NCBI GenBank assembly: GCA_038233335.1
Contig: JBBSME010000002.1
Coordinates: 1 to 64,000, forward strand
Length of the DNA stretch: 64,000 bases
DNA from: Iamia sp038233335
Lineage (GTDB): Bacteria > Actinomycetota > Acidimicrobiia > Acidimicrobiales > Iamiaceae
Direction of reading: 5' to 3'
How positions within the stretch are numbered: position 1 is the first letter of the stretch; each line of letters begins with the position of its first letter. Of this stretch, positions 43,610-52,460 are shown one piece after another. The translations under genes were made by a program, and so were the position numbers. A model generated the notes under the pieces. It searched no databases. It was not told where the DNA came from and worked only from the letters and a program-made list of their open reading frames with translations.

Positions 43610-44296
43610 TCAGAGGCGGGCGGCGGACTTGGCGTTGAGGTAGGCCGCGACCACGGCGGAGGAGAGGCGCTCGGGAGGGGCCTCGACCACCCGGGCGCCG
43701 CGCTGGGCGATCTCGGCCGCGGCTCGGTCCCGAGCCGACAGCATCCGGGTGGCCACTGTGCTCCGCAGCGCGGACTCGGCCGGATTGCCCCCCGGCGCCG
43801 TCCCCTCCGCGGCGACGAGGAGCTCGACGTCGGTGCAGGAGGCCACGACCACGGCGTGGCGCCGGACCAGGACGGGGACGGCCTCGAGCAGGGCCGCGGC
43901 CGCGGCCGGGTCGACCAGGTCGGTGAGCACCACCACCAAGGCCCGCTTGGTGGTACCGACGGCGCGGAAGGCCAGCTCGAGGGCGGACGCGCGTCCGCAC
44001 CTCGTCGTCGAAGGCAACCGTCCCGCACCGATCGCCGAGGGTGTCGGCCACCGCGGCCAGGGCGGCGGCCGCGTCGATGGCCACGTCGAGGCGGGTGCGG
44101 TCGGCGTCGGTCCCGTCGGCGTCGCGGACCGGGGCGGCCATCAGCTGGCCCAGGTCGACCAGCGCGACCACGTCGCGCTCGGTGTCCTCCCGGTACTGGT
44201 TCGTCATCGGGCGGCCCCGTCGGGCGGTGGCCACCCAGTTGACGTGGCGGACGTCGTCGTCGGGTGGCCGACCCCGTCGGTCCCCGCCTCCGCGGT
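43610..44296 (-). pseudogene. Degraded DUF58 protein gene
   Basis: Upstream part, in one frame: RPPDDDVRHVNWVATARRGR, then YREDTERDVVALVDLG and LGDRCGTVAFDDEV, the central DUF58 (VWA-like) motifs. Near 44005 it jumps to another frame carrying ALELAFRAVGTTKRALVVVL and LTDLVDP and runs to the stop at 43610. Comparison with the usual order shows a small internal deletion (the Pro-Arg rich loop before SDYELAFRAV) plus a frameshift. The N-terminal membrane half is missing, cut off at the next gene's end (44300). The MoxR ATPase that normally accompanies DUF58 is absent. Confidence 0.7.
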
Positions 44297-44299
44297 CGG

Positions 44300-45316
44300 T
44301 CAGGCGTCGGGGAGGGCGTCGGCCGCCGCCGGCGCACCCGGTCCGGCCAGGTCCGCCGCCGGGGCGGCGTCAGGATCACGCCCGGGCAACCGGTACCGGC
44401 GCAGCAGCGCGGCGGCCACGGCCGCCCCTCCCCCGTCGACCACGATGAACAGCACCCGGGTGGCCACGGCCACAGTGGCCCCCAGCTCGGGGGACAGCCC
44501 GCTGGCGGCGATGAACACCGTCTCGCGCACGCCGGCGCCGGCGGGGACGGGCACGGCGAGGAACCCGGCGATCCAGCTCAGCACGGCGGCGAAGGCGATC
44601 CGGCTGGGTGAGGCGTCGGGGTCGATGGCCTGGGCCATGGCCGCGGTGGCCCCGCCGATGAACAGCCAGGTGGGGATGTAGCGCACCACCACGCCGACGG
44701 TGTCCCGCCACGCCGGCACCTCGAGGGTCAGGGGGCGCTTGGTCAGCCGCCGGACCAGGCCCAGGGCCCGCTCGATCACCTTCGGGTGGAGGAGGGCCAG
44801 GCCCAATGGCAGCAGGACCAGCACCAGGGCCGCGCCCCCCGGACCGTCGTCGCCCAGGGCGAAGGGCAGCAGCGCGATGGCGGCCATCATGGCCGCCAGG
44901 TACAGCGTGACCAGGGAGAGGGCGACGCTGGCGTAGGCCCGGGGCCCGGGCACACCCCCGCGCCGGGCCAGCTCGCCCCGGCCCAGGACCGGCCACACCC
45001 CGCCGGGCAGGTACTTGCCCAGCTCACCGACGAAGTACCAGCCCAGGACGCGGAGGCGGGCCACTCGGGCGCCCAGGAGCACGAGCACCTCGGTCCAGAC
45101 CCAGCCGATGCTGGCCATGCCCAGGATGCAGAGCAGGAAGCAGGCCGCGACCCAGGCCGGCGAGGCGTCGAGGATCGCTTGGCGGACCTCGCTCCACTCC
45201 GATGACAGCGTGCGGATGACGAAGGCGCAGGTCAGCCCGCCGATCAGCACCCCGGCGACGGTGGAGACCTGGGCCAGGCGCTTCTTGCCCGTCCGCGGGG
45301 CGGGGACGGCGTCCAT
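44300..45316 (-). CDS. Lysylphosphatidylglycerol synthase TM-region / flippase-like membrane protein (UPF0104)
   Basis: 338 residues with about eight membrane helices. The pattern fits the LPG_synthase_TM (MprF flippase-like, AglD) family: Y-x-G-E-L-GKYLPGGVWPVLGR after the third helix, then GG..R..Y and late AVPVPAGAGVRETVF. Such proteins translocate lipids or lipid-linked glycans; without the soluble aminoacyl-transferase half it is not a lysyl-PG synthase. TAGCCT lies 7 nt before the ATG. It ends in an Ala/Pro/Asp-rich cytoplasmic tail. Confidence 0.8.
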   Translation of the reverse strand: MDAVPAPRTGKKRLAQVSTVAGVLIGGLTCAFVIRTLSSEWSEVRQAILDASPAWVAACFLLCILGMASIGWVWTEVLVLLGARVARLRVLGWYFVGELGKYLPGGVWPVLGRGELARRGGVPGPRAYASVALSLVTLYLAAMMAAIALLPFALGDDGPGGAALVLVLLPLGLALLHPKVIERALGLVRRLTKRPLTLEVPAWRDTVGVVVRYIPTWLFIGGATAAMAQAIDPDASPSRIAFAAVLSWIAGFLAVPVPAGAGVRETVFIAASGLSPELGATVAVATRVLFIVVDGGGAAVAAALLRRYRLPGRDPDAAPAADLAGPGAPAAADALPDA

Positions 45317-45376
45317 CGGGGCGAGGCTACGCCCCCTGTCGGCGCCGGTTGCAGCCCGGGCCGGGGAGCCGGAGGG

Positions 45377-46618
45377 TCAGCCCGGGGGCGGGGCGAGGGG
45401 CAGTGGCGCGCACAGCCCCTCGGCCTCGGCGACCTGGATGCGGTCGCGGTTCTCCCAGGTGATCTCGTTGGTCGGGTCGGCCTGCACCTTGTACTCGCGG
45501 AAGGAGGTCTCCAGCGCGTCGTAGGCCACCAACCGGCCCCGCAGCGAGTCGCCCAGGTCGAGGATCAGCTTGATCGCCTCGAGGCCCTGGAGCGAGCCGA
45601 CGATGCCGGGCAGCACGCCCAGCACCCCGGCCTCGGCGCACGACGGGGCCATGTCGGCCGGTGGCGGCTCGGGCACCATGTCGCGGTAGGTGGGCCCGTC
45701 CTTGGGGTCGAAGACGGTGACCATGCCTTCGAAGCGGAAGATCGAGCCGTGCACGACGGGGATGCCCAGCTTCACCGAGGCGTCGTTGACCAGGTAGCGG
45801 GTCGGGAAGTTGTCGGTGCCGTCGACGATCACGTCCCAGCCGTCGCCGTCGGGCCCGGACAGGATGTCGATGACGTTGTCCTCGCCCAGCCGGGTGTCGT
45901 AGGTGACGACGTCGACGTCGGGGTTGAGCAGGGTGAGGGTCTTCTTGGCCGAGTCGACCTTGCGGTCACCGATGCGGTCGATGTTGTGGAGGACCTGGCG
46001 CTGGAGGTTCGAGTCGTCGACCACGTCCATGTCGATGATGCCGAGGGTGCCAACCCCGGCCGCGGCCAGGTAGAGAGCGGCCGGTGAGCCGAGGCCGCCG
46101 GCACCGAGCAGGAGGACCTTGGCGTCGAGGAGCTTCTGCTGGCCCTCGTCGCCGACCTCGGGCAGGAGCAGGTGGCGCTTGTAGCGGTTGCGCTGCTCGG
46201 GGGTGAGGGTCTGGGGCAGGGCCCAGTCGCGGCCCTCGTCCTTCCACTGGTTGAACCCGCCCATGACCGAGACGGCGTTGGTGAAGCCCAGCTCCTGCAG
46301 GCTCTTGACGGCCAGCGCGGACCGGGTGCCGCCGGCGCAGTGGACGATGAGCGGGGTGTCCTTGTCGGGGATGCGGCCCTCGACGCCGGTCTCCAGCGTG
46401 CCCCGGGGGATGAACACCGCACCGGGGATGGCACCCTGCTCGTACTCGTCGGCCTCGCGCACGTCGAGCACGACGGCGCCCTCCTGATGGCGCATCTCGT
46501 CGGCCTCCTCGGTGGAGACCTCCTGGATCTGGGCCTTGGTGGCGGCCAGCACCTCACGGAAGCTCGGCATGTCGATCCTCACGTCGTCGTCGTCCTCGAG
46601 CCGGTCCTCGACTCGCAC
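45377..46618 (-). CDS. moeB: MoeB/ThiF-family adenylyltransferase with N-terminal rhodanese domain
   Basis: 413 residues. The N-terminal rhodanese domain (about 20-125) has the persulfide Cys in IVHCAGGTRSALA. The E1-like domain follows: RYKRHLLLPEVGDEGQQKLL, VLLLGAGGLGSPAALYLAAAG (ATP site), IDMDVVDDSNLQRQVLH and DGTDNFPTRYLVND. It adenylates the C-terminal Gly of a sulfur-carrier protein (MoaD, ThiS or CysO type) and may pass on rhodanese sulfur. In the better-known MOCS3/MoeZ proteins the rhodanese domain is C-terminal, so the order is reversed here. The two C-x-x-C zinc pairs of classical MoeB are not seen. Start at GTG 46618, with TAGGGT 8 nt upstream. Confidence 0.88.
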   Translation of the reverse strand: MRVEDRLEDDDDVRIDMPSFREVLAATKAQIQEVSTEEADEMRHQEGAVVLDVREADEYEQGAIPGAVFIPRGTLETGVEGRIPDKDTPLIVHCAGGTRSALAVKSLQELGFTNAVSVMGGFNQWKDEGRDWALPQTLTPEQRNRYKRHLLLPEVGDEGQQKLLDAKVLLLGAGGLGSPAALYLAAAGVGTLGIIDMDVVDDSNLQRQVLHNIDRIGDRKVDSAKKTLTLLNPDVDVVTYDTRLGEDNVIDILSGPDGDGWDVIVDGTDNFPTRYLVNDASVKLGIPVVHGSIFRFEGMVTVFDPKDGPTYRDMVPEPPPADMAPSCAEAGVLGVLPGIVGSLQGLEAIKLILDLGDSLRGRLVAYDALETSFREYKVQADPTNEITWENRDRIQVAEAEGLCAPLPLAPPPG

Positions 46619-46735
46619 AGGGGAAAACCCTACCCAACCGGTCACCTATTCCCCAGGACCGTCCCCCGACCGGTGGCGGGCCAGGACGGAGCACCGCCGC
46701 GCCTCGGTCGGCTGGCGGCTCTAGGGTCCCGCGCC

Positions 46736-48988
46736 GTGTCCGACCCGGTGAGCGCCCGAGGTTTCCGCCTGGCAGTGGCGGCGATGACGGCCGCGGCGCT
46801 GATCTTCCACCTGGTCGCCAGCTGGCCCGTCGACCACCCCTCGGTGGTGTTCGATGAGACCGGCTACCTCGGCAACGCCCGGTGGCTGGCCGGTGCGGGG
46901 GCCGGTTGGGAGATGCCCACCGCACCCCACTACGCGATCGGGTACCCCCTGGTCCTGGCCCCGGTGACCCGCTTGTTCACCGAGGCCGACGCGCAGTGGC
47001 GCGCCATCCTGGCGGTCAACGCGGCCCTGCTCGCCTCCCTCGTGCCCCTCCTCGTCCTCGTGGCCCGCCGGGTTCTCGGCGCCACCCGGACCCAGGCCCT
47101 GGTGGCCGCGGCCGTCGGCGCCCTCGCCCCTGCGGTGGTGGCCGCCGGCGTCTCGGCCATCGCGGAGAACCTGGCCCTCCCCCTGGTCCCGGCCAGCCTG
47201 CTGGCCCTCCACGCCACCACCCGGCGCCGGCCCGGGCCCACGGGGTTCCTGTTCGGCCCCACGATCGCACTGCTCTACGCCACCCATGCCCGCTTCGTGG
47301 TGGCGGTGGCGGTGGGCCTGGCGGTCCTGGCCGTGGGGGCCCGCCAGCGGCTGATCCCGCCGGCGGTGGCCGCGGTGAACGCCGCCCTCCTCGTCGGGGG
47401 CACCATCGCCAGCGTGGTCGCGACCCGCGCCGTGGAGGCGGCCCGGTGGACCAACGTCGAGAACCTGGAGGGTGGGGTCGGTGAGGTGCGGTCCCTCGTC
47501 ACCTCGCCATCCGGGGTGGGCGAGCTGGCCATGACCTCGGTGGGCCAGGCCTGGTACCTGGCCGCGGGGTCGCTGGGCCTCACCGTGGTCGGCGTCGCCG
47601 GCCTGGTCACCCTGCTCCGAGCTCGGGCCGGGCCGGGAGGCGACAGATCGGAGGAGCCCCCCACGGTCGCGCCGACGGCCGCCATCGGCCCGGGTGCGGG
47701 CACGGTGGACCGCCTGGCCATCGGGTTCCTGCTGGCCCTGGCCCTCGGGGTGTTCGGGGCATCGGTCGCGTTCTTCGCCCAGAACCAGTTCCGGGCCGAC
47801 CACCTCGTCTACGGCCGCCACAACGACTCCTTCACCCCCCTGTGGCTGGTGGCCGCGATCCTCACCATCGCCCGGACCCCCCGCCCCCGCCTCCGCCAGC
47901 TCTTCCTGCTGGCCGGCGGCACCACCGTGGCCCTCTTCGGGGTGCTGTCCCTGACCCGCGATCCGGGCGGGCTCGGTGGTCGCTACTCAGCCTTTGCCGT
48001 CCCGGCCATCATCCGGTACGTCGCCGGCGATCCGCCGGGCACCTTCTGGCGGGCGACGGTCGCCGGCCTGGTGGGGCTGGCGATCGTGTTCCTCGTCGGC
48101 GCAGTGATGCGCCGACCGGTCGTGCTCGTGCCCGCGCTGGTGGTCTGGTTCGCCTGGGCCGGCTTCGGCACCGTCAGCGCCACCGCGGGCTACCAGGACA
48201 CGATCTACCAGGACTGGAACGTCCCGGCCGAGGTCCGGCGCCTGGAGGTCGAGGGGATCAGCATCGACGTGCGATCGGTGGAGGCCGCCTTCCCCGCCCT
48301 CAGCTACCCGTTCCACCTGCCCGACGTGCGGTTCACGACCTTCGACCCTGCCTTCGGCGAGGGCCCCGACCAGGAGCTCGTGCTGGCGCGGCCCGACGAC
48401 CCCACGCGCCAGGCCGAGGGGGACCGCATCGCCCTCATCGACGGCGGTGGCTTCTACCCGTTCTGGGACGCGCCCGATGGCGTCGCCCTGTGGGTCCGTC
48501 CCGGGCCGGAGCAGGACCGCCTGGCTGAGGCCGGACTGCTCCTCCCGCCGGGATACCCCACCGGCCTGCCCCAGGAGGCCCGGCGAGCGGAGCTGGAGAT
48601 CGTGGGGGGCCTGGCCGGCACCGAGGTCGCGGTGGCTCCGGGCGGCTCCGTCCAGCTCGACCTGCGGGGTCGCCACATCGGTTCCGGCTCCCCCTGGTCC
48701 GGTCGGGGCGACAACCCGGCCCGCGTCCGCATCGCCGCCCACGTCACGCCCCTCGACCCGGACGGTCCCGAGGGCGCCGTCTCGGGTGGCCCGCTCCCCG
48801 GGTGGACCGTGCCCGGTGAGGCCTTCGAGGCGACGGCCGAGGTGTTCGCGGTCGACGGCGTCCTCGGCCCCCTCCCCCCCGGTCGTTACCGGGTGGACCT
48901 CTCGGTGACCCAAGAGCAGCCGACGTGGCGGACCGACCCCGGCTCCGATCCCGGGTCCTCCTTCACCATGGTGGTGACCGACGGCTGA
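46736..48988 (+). CDS. Large GT-C-type membrane glycosyltransferase
   Basis: About 750 residues with 11-13 membrane helices and a C-terminal extracytoplasmic domain of about 250 residues. The first outer loop has VVFDETGYLGNARWL (acidic D-E motif) and later AIGYPLVLAPVTRLF. Another loop has FRADHLVYGRHNDSFTPLW, in the position of the ligand-binding loop of arabinofuranosyl or mannosyl GT-C enzymes. The C-terminal domain is beta-rich and may bind carbohydrate (inferred). GTG 46736 has TAGGGT 8 nt upstream; the longer upstream frame is antisense of moeB. Donor and acceptor unknown. Confidence 0.75.
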   Translation: MSDPVSARGFRLAVAAMTAAALIFHLVASWPVDHPSVVFDETGYLGNARWLAGAGAGWEMPTAPHYAIGYPLVLAPVTRLFTEADAQWRAILAVNAALLASLVPLLVLVARRVLGATRTQALVAAAVGALAPAVVAAGVSAIAENLALPLVPASLLALHATTRRRPGPTGFLFGPTIALLYATHARFVVAVAVGLAVLAVGARQRLIPPAVAAVNAALLVGGTIASVVATRAVEAARWTNVENLEGGVGEVRSLVTSPSGVGELAMTSVGQAWYLAAGSLGLTVVGVAGLVTLLRARAGPGGDRSEEPPTVAPTAAIGPGAGTVDRLAIGFLLALALGVFGASVAFFAQNQFRADHLVYGRHNDSFTPLWLVAAILTIARTPRPRLRQLFLLAGGTTVALFGVLSLTRDPGGLGGRYSAFAVPAIIRYVAGDPPGTFWRATVAGLVGLAIVFLVGAVMRRPVVLVPALVVWFAWAGFGTVSATAGYQDTIYQDWNVPAEVRRLEVEGISIDVRSVEAAFPALSYPFHLPDVRFTTFDPAFGEGPDQELVLARPDDPTRQAEGDRIALIDGGGFYPFWDAPDGVALWVRPGPEQDRLAEAGLLLPPGYPTGLPQEARRAELEIVGGLAGTEVAVAPGGSVQLDLRGRHIGSGSPWSGRGDNPARVRIAAHVTPLDPDGPEGAVSGGPLPGWTVPGEAFEATAEVFAVDGVLGPLPPGRYRVDLSVTQEQPTWRTDPGSDPGSSFTMVVTDG

Positions 48989-49030
48989 GCGCCGGGTGGA
49001 CCGTCCCGTCGTGGATGCTCCGCTCCCGCC

Positions 49031-49879
49031 TCAGCGGACCGGCTCCTCGGCCACCAGCGCGGGGAGGATCTCCGAGATCGACCCGCGGAGCACGGCGTCG
49101 GCTCGCCCGTCGGCATCGGTGGGACCGCCGTTCACGATGACGAGCTTGGCCCCGGCCCGCTGGGCGATGCGCGGGACGTGGGCCGCGGGGAACACGTTGA
49201 GGGTGGTGCCCACGGCCAGCACCAGGTCGCAGCGCTCGGCCGCGGCCTGGGCGGCGGCGATGTCGGCCTCGATCAGCGACTCGCCGAACAGGATGGTGGT
49301 GGCCTTGAGGATGCCCCCGCAGGACCGGCAGGGGGGATCGACCTCGCCGGCCTCCACCCGCGCCAGGGCCAGGCGCATGTCGGCCCGGTCGTCGCAGTCG
49401 ACGCACATCACCCCCCGCATGGAACCGTGCACCTCCACCAAACGGTCCGGGCTGGTGCCGGCCAGCAGGTGGAGCCCGTCGGTGTTCTGGGTGACGAGGG
49501 TGTCGAGGCGGCCCTGCGGTTCCAGCGCGACGAGGGCCCGGTGCCCGGCGTTGGGCTCGGCCCGCCAGGCCGGCGAGGTCAGGCGGATCTGCCAGGCGGT
49601 GCGGCGCACCTCCGGCGAGGAGAGGTAGTGCTGGATCGTGCTGGCCTTCTCGGCCCCGGGGTCGCGGGTCCACACCCCGTTCTTGCCCCGGAAGTCGGGG
49701 ATGCCGCTGTCGGTGGAGACACCGGCACCGGTGAGGGCCACCACGGCCTGGCTCTCCGCCAGCCAGCCGGACACCTCGGCCACCGCCTCGTCCAGCGCGA
49801 CCTCCTCGCCGGCCAGCCAGGCCCCGTGCTCGATGCCCTCGCGCTCCTCGGTGGATCGGGGGACGGCCTCGTCAGACAT
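49031..49879 (-). CDS. Sirtuin family NAD-dependent protein deacylase
   Basis: 282 residues. NAD-binding ALTGAGVSTDSGIPDFRG, TQNTDGLH (acyl-lysine/NAD pocket), the catalytic His in VEVHGS, two zinc Cys pairs (CVDC and CRSC) and VGTTLNVFPAAHVP are all present. Removes acyl groups from protein lysines and makes O-acyl-ADP-ribose; in bacteria it typically controls acyl-CoA synthetases. The branch (deacetylase or desuccinylase) is not fixed: the Tyr/Arg pair of class III was not seen. TACCGT lies 8 nt before ATG 49879. Confidence 0.92.
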   Translation of the reverse strand: MSDEAVPRSTEEREGIEHGAWLAGEEVALDEAVAEVSGWLAESQAVVALTGAGVSTDSGIPDFRGKNGVWTRDPGAEKASTIQHYLSSPEVRRTAWQIRLTSPAWRAEPNAGHRALVALEPQGRLDTLVTQNTDGLHLLAGTSPDRLVEVHGSMRGVMCVDCDDRADMRLALARVEAGEVDPPCRSCGGILKATTILFGESLIEADIAAAQAAAERCDLVLAVGTTLNVFPAAHVPRIAQRAGAKLVIVNGGPTDADGRADAVLRGSISEILPALVAEEPVR

Positions 49880-49922
49880 GGGTGTCGACGGTACCGGCAG
49901 GGGACGGCGGGGACGCCCCGGG

Positions 49923-49956
49923 TTGACATCTGCGTGAAGATGATCGAAAGTATATG
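49923..49956 (+). promoter_or_regulatory. Possible promoter for the gene at 50010
   Basis: A perfect TTGACA (49923-49928) is followed by an AT-rich patch (AAGTAT 49948-49953, TATATG 49951-49956), unusual in this DNA. The spacing of 19-22 nt is longer than ideal, so the exact -10 is uncertain. On the minus strand the sirtuin promoter (TACCGT) is nearby. Confidence 0.3.
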
Positions 49957-50009
49957 AAACGCACCCATCGCTTCCCCCGACACCGACCCCCCCACCGGGA
50001 GAGCGATCC

Positions 50010-50792
50010 ATGCCTGCCCCCGACCTGTCCGCCCCCACCCTGGCCATCGAGGCCTGGGACGACCCCGTGATCGACGCCCTGGGCTACCCGCCTCGGTCCA
50101 CCTACGTCGAGCGCTTCTGGCTCTCGATCCTCGGGCCCAGCACCACCTGGCTGGTGCGCCACATCGACGCCCGCCTCGAGGCGGGTCCCGAGGGCTTCAC
50201 CCTCGACCTCGAGGCCACCGCTGAGGCCCTGGGCCTGGGCACCGGCCGGGGCCGCCACAGCCCCCTCGTGCGAGCCCTGCACCGGGCCTGCCAGTTCGGC
50301 GTGGCCCGCACCGGCGGCACCGAGGTGCTGGCCGTCCGTCGCCACCTCCCACCCCTCACCCGGCACCAGATCGAACGGCTCCCGGCCGGCATCCGGGCCG
50401 AGCACGATGCCTGGCGGGCGATCGAGCGCGACGCCGGCACCCTCGACGCCCAACGGCGCCGGGCCCGCCGCGTCGCCCTGGCCCTCGCTGAGCTCCAGGA
50501 GGACGTGCCCACCACCGAGCAGCGGCTCCACCGCTGGAAGATCCACCCGGTCGTGGCCCGCGAGGCCGCGGTCTGGGCCCACCGCCTGGTCACCGCCCGC
50601 GACCCCGCCATCGAGCTGCACCCGCCCGAGGCCGCGCCGACAGCGGCCTCGGAGGCCGATGGGCCCGACGTCGCCGGCCCGACCCCGACCGGCCCGGTGG
50701 CCATCGGGGCCTCCCGTCCCGCTCCCCGACCGGTGCCTCGCCCGGCGTCGCCGCCCCCGGAGGCCAGTGACCTCGGCGGCGACGCGGCCTGA
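50010..50792 (+). CDS. Conserved-looking cytoplasmic protein of unknown function
   Basis: 260 residues. The first 170 are compact and Arg/Trp-rich (YPPRSTYVERFWLSILGPST, FTLDLEATAEALGLG, LHRACQFGVARTG), suggesting a winged-helix-like domain, but this is only an impression. The last 60 residues are Pro/Ala low complexity. A possible promoter lies about 55 bp upstream. It ends 10 nt before an unusual 48-nt palindrome shared with the convergent leucyl aminopeptidase gene. No function assigned. Confidence 0.75.
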   Translation: MPAPDLSAPTLAIEAWDDPVIDALGYPPRSTYVERFWLSILGPSTTWLVRHIDARLEAGPEGFTLDLEATAEALGLGTGRGRHSPLVRALHRACQFGVARTGGTEVLAVRRHLPPLTRHQIERLPAGIRAEHDAWRAIERDAGTLDAQRRRARRVALALAELQEDVPTTEQRLHRWKIHPVVAREAAVWAHRLVTARDPAIELHPPEAAPTAASEADGPDVAGPTPTGPVAIGASRPAPRPVPRPASPPPEASDLGGDAA

Positions 50793-50802
50793 CCACGACA
50801 CG

Positions 50803-50850
50803 TTCTCGCGACGATCGGTGCACGAATTCGTGTACCGATCGTCGCGAGAA
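50803..50850. terminator. 48-nt near-perfect palindrome between convergent genes
   Basis: Outer arms TTCTCGCGACGATCGGT / ACCGATCGTCGCGAGAA (17 of 17) enclose a 12-nt palindrome CACGAATTCGTG; the only flaw is one G opposite T, a G-U pair in RNA. It fills the 76-bp gap between a plus-strand gene ending at 50792 and pepA ending at 50869. Most likely a bidirectional terminator, but far longer and more symmetric than others here, and it could be a dispersed repeat or a protein-binding site. Confidence 0.6.
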
Positions 50851-50868
50851 GGCAAGCGAAGGGCCGAC

Positions 50869-52350
50869 TCAGGCCAGGGGGGACCAGCCGGCGAGGAGCT
50901 CGGCCAGGAGGCGAACGCCGAAGCCGGTGCCCAGCTTGGGGATCTCGCCCTCGGCCCCCTCGGTGATCCAGGCCGGGCCGGCGATGTCAAGGTGCGCCCA
51001 GGGGATGTCGTCGGCCACGAAGTGGCGCAGGAACAACGCCGCCACCGACGCCCCGCCGAAGCGGGTGCCGGAGATGTTGCGGATGTCGGCGATCTCGGAG
51101 TCCAGCCCGGCCCGCAGCCCGGCCGGCATCGGCATCGGCCAGACCAGCTCCCCAGCGTGGTCGGCCACGCCCCGGATGCGGTCGATGAGGGCGGCGTCCT
51201 CCCCGAACAGCCCGGCGGTCCGGGGGCCGAGGGCGACCGGGCAGGCCCCGGTCAGGGTGGCCAGGTCGATGATGGCGTCGGGCTTGGCCTCGGACGCCAC
51301 CCGCAGCCCGTCGGCCAGGATCAGGCGCCCCTCGGCGTCGGTGTTGAGCACCTCGACGGTGGTCCCGCCCCGGATGGTGAGCACGTCGCCCACCCGGATG
51401 GCGTCGGGCCCGATCATGTTCTCGACCAGCGGGAGGAAGCCGGTGACCTTCACCTTGGCCCCCAGGTCGGCCAGCACGCTCATGGCCCCGATCACCGCCG
51501 CGGCCCCGCCCATGTCGCTGTTCATCCCCTTCATGCCCTCGTTGGACTTGAGCGAGTAGCCGCCGGTGTCGAAGGTGACGCCCTTGCCGACCAGGGCCAC
51601 GTGGCCCCGGACCCGGCCCTCGGGCTGGTAGGTGACCTCCACGAAGCGGGGTTCGTTGGTCGCCCCCTGGCTCACGCCCAGGACACCGCCCATCGCCTTG
51701 CGGCGCAGGGCCGCGGGTCCGTCGATGCGGACCTTGAGGCCCACGTCGCGAGCCACCTCGCGGACCCGCTCCGCCATCTGGGCCGGGACGAGGGATCCGC
51801 CCGGCTGGTTCACCAGGTCCCGGGCCAGGGACACGCCCCGGGCGATGGCCACGCCGCGGGTCACCGCATCGCGGGCGGAGCGGGCCCCGCCGGCGGTGAG
51901 GGTCACCGACCGCACCTGCGACGGGGTCGGATCCGACCGGTGGTCGTCGAACCGGTAGGCGCCCAGCACCCAGCCCTCGGTCACGGCCCGAGCCGCGTCC
52001 TCCGGCGTGGTGCCGTCCGCGGCCTTCTCGCCCAGCGCGACCACGACCTTGGCGTGGCGGGTGGCCATCCGCCCGGCGGGGCCGGCCGCGGCGCGCAGCC
52101 GGTTGGCGTCGACGTCGGCCTCGTCGCCCAGGCCCACCAGCAGGTGGTCGGCGCCGCGCTCTCCCGGAGCCGGCACCAGCAGGGTATGGCCGACGGCACC
52201 GGTGAACCCGGCCGCCTCGGCGTAGCGGGAGGTGACGCCGACGACGACGACGTCACCGGCCAGCTGGTCGCCGGTGCGGGCCCCGACGACGAGGAGGTCG
52301 GCCCGGGTGGGGGTCTTGGCGGTGGTGGGGGTGACGATGCGGGGGGGCAT
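50869..52350 (-). CDS. pepA: Leucyl aminopeptidase (M17 family)
   Basis: Two-metal cytosolic aminopeptidase that removes N-terminal residues from peptides. 493 residues: variable N-terminal domain, then the M17 catalytic domain with VGKGVTFDTGGYSLK (metal Lys/Asp), NSDMGGAAAVIGAM, and the signature NTDAEGRLILADGL with metal Asp/Glu and catalytic Arg. The family pattern FDSGG reads FDTGG here, a conservative change. An AGGAG ribosome site lies 4 nt before the ATG, so unlike most neighbours it is a leadered gene. Ends at the 48-nt palindrome. Confidence 0.93.
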   Translation of the reverse strand: MPPRIVTPTTAKTPTRADLLVVGARTGDQLAGDVVVVGVTSRYAEAAGFTGAVGHTLLVPAPGERGADHLLVGLGDEADVDANRLRAAAGPAGRMATRHAKVVVALGEKAADGTTPEDAARAVTEGWVLGAYRFDDHRSDPTPSQVRSVTLTAGGARSARDAVTRGVAIARGVSLARDLVNQPGGSLVPAQMAERVREVARDVGLKVRIDGPAALRRKAMGGVLGVSQGATNEPRFVEVTYQPEGRVRGHVALVGKGVTFDTGGYSLKSNEGMKGMNSDMGGAAAVIGAMSVLADLGAKVKVTGFLPLVENMIGPDAIRVGDVLTIRGGTTVEVLNTDAEGRLILADGLRVASEAKPDAIIDLATLTGACPVALGPRTAGLFGEDAALIDRIRGVADHAGELVWPMPMPAGLRAGLDSEIADIRNISGTRFGGASVAALFLRHFVADDIPWAHLDIAGPAWITEGAEGEIPKLGTGFGVRLLAELLAGWSPLA

Positions 52351-52460
52351 GGTGCTCCTGCGTGGGGGTGGGGCGGCCGTCCTTGGAGGCGGTCGCGAGG
52401 GTCAGCGGTGAGGTCGGGGCGTGCGGGGGGCGGGGCCGCGCCCGTCGGCCAGGGTCGCCG

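Noticed and set aside
46172..46735. N-terminal extension of the membrane glycosyltransferase
   Set aside because: It is antisense to moeB; GTG 46736 has TAGGGT at the right spacing and starts just before the first membrane helix.
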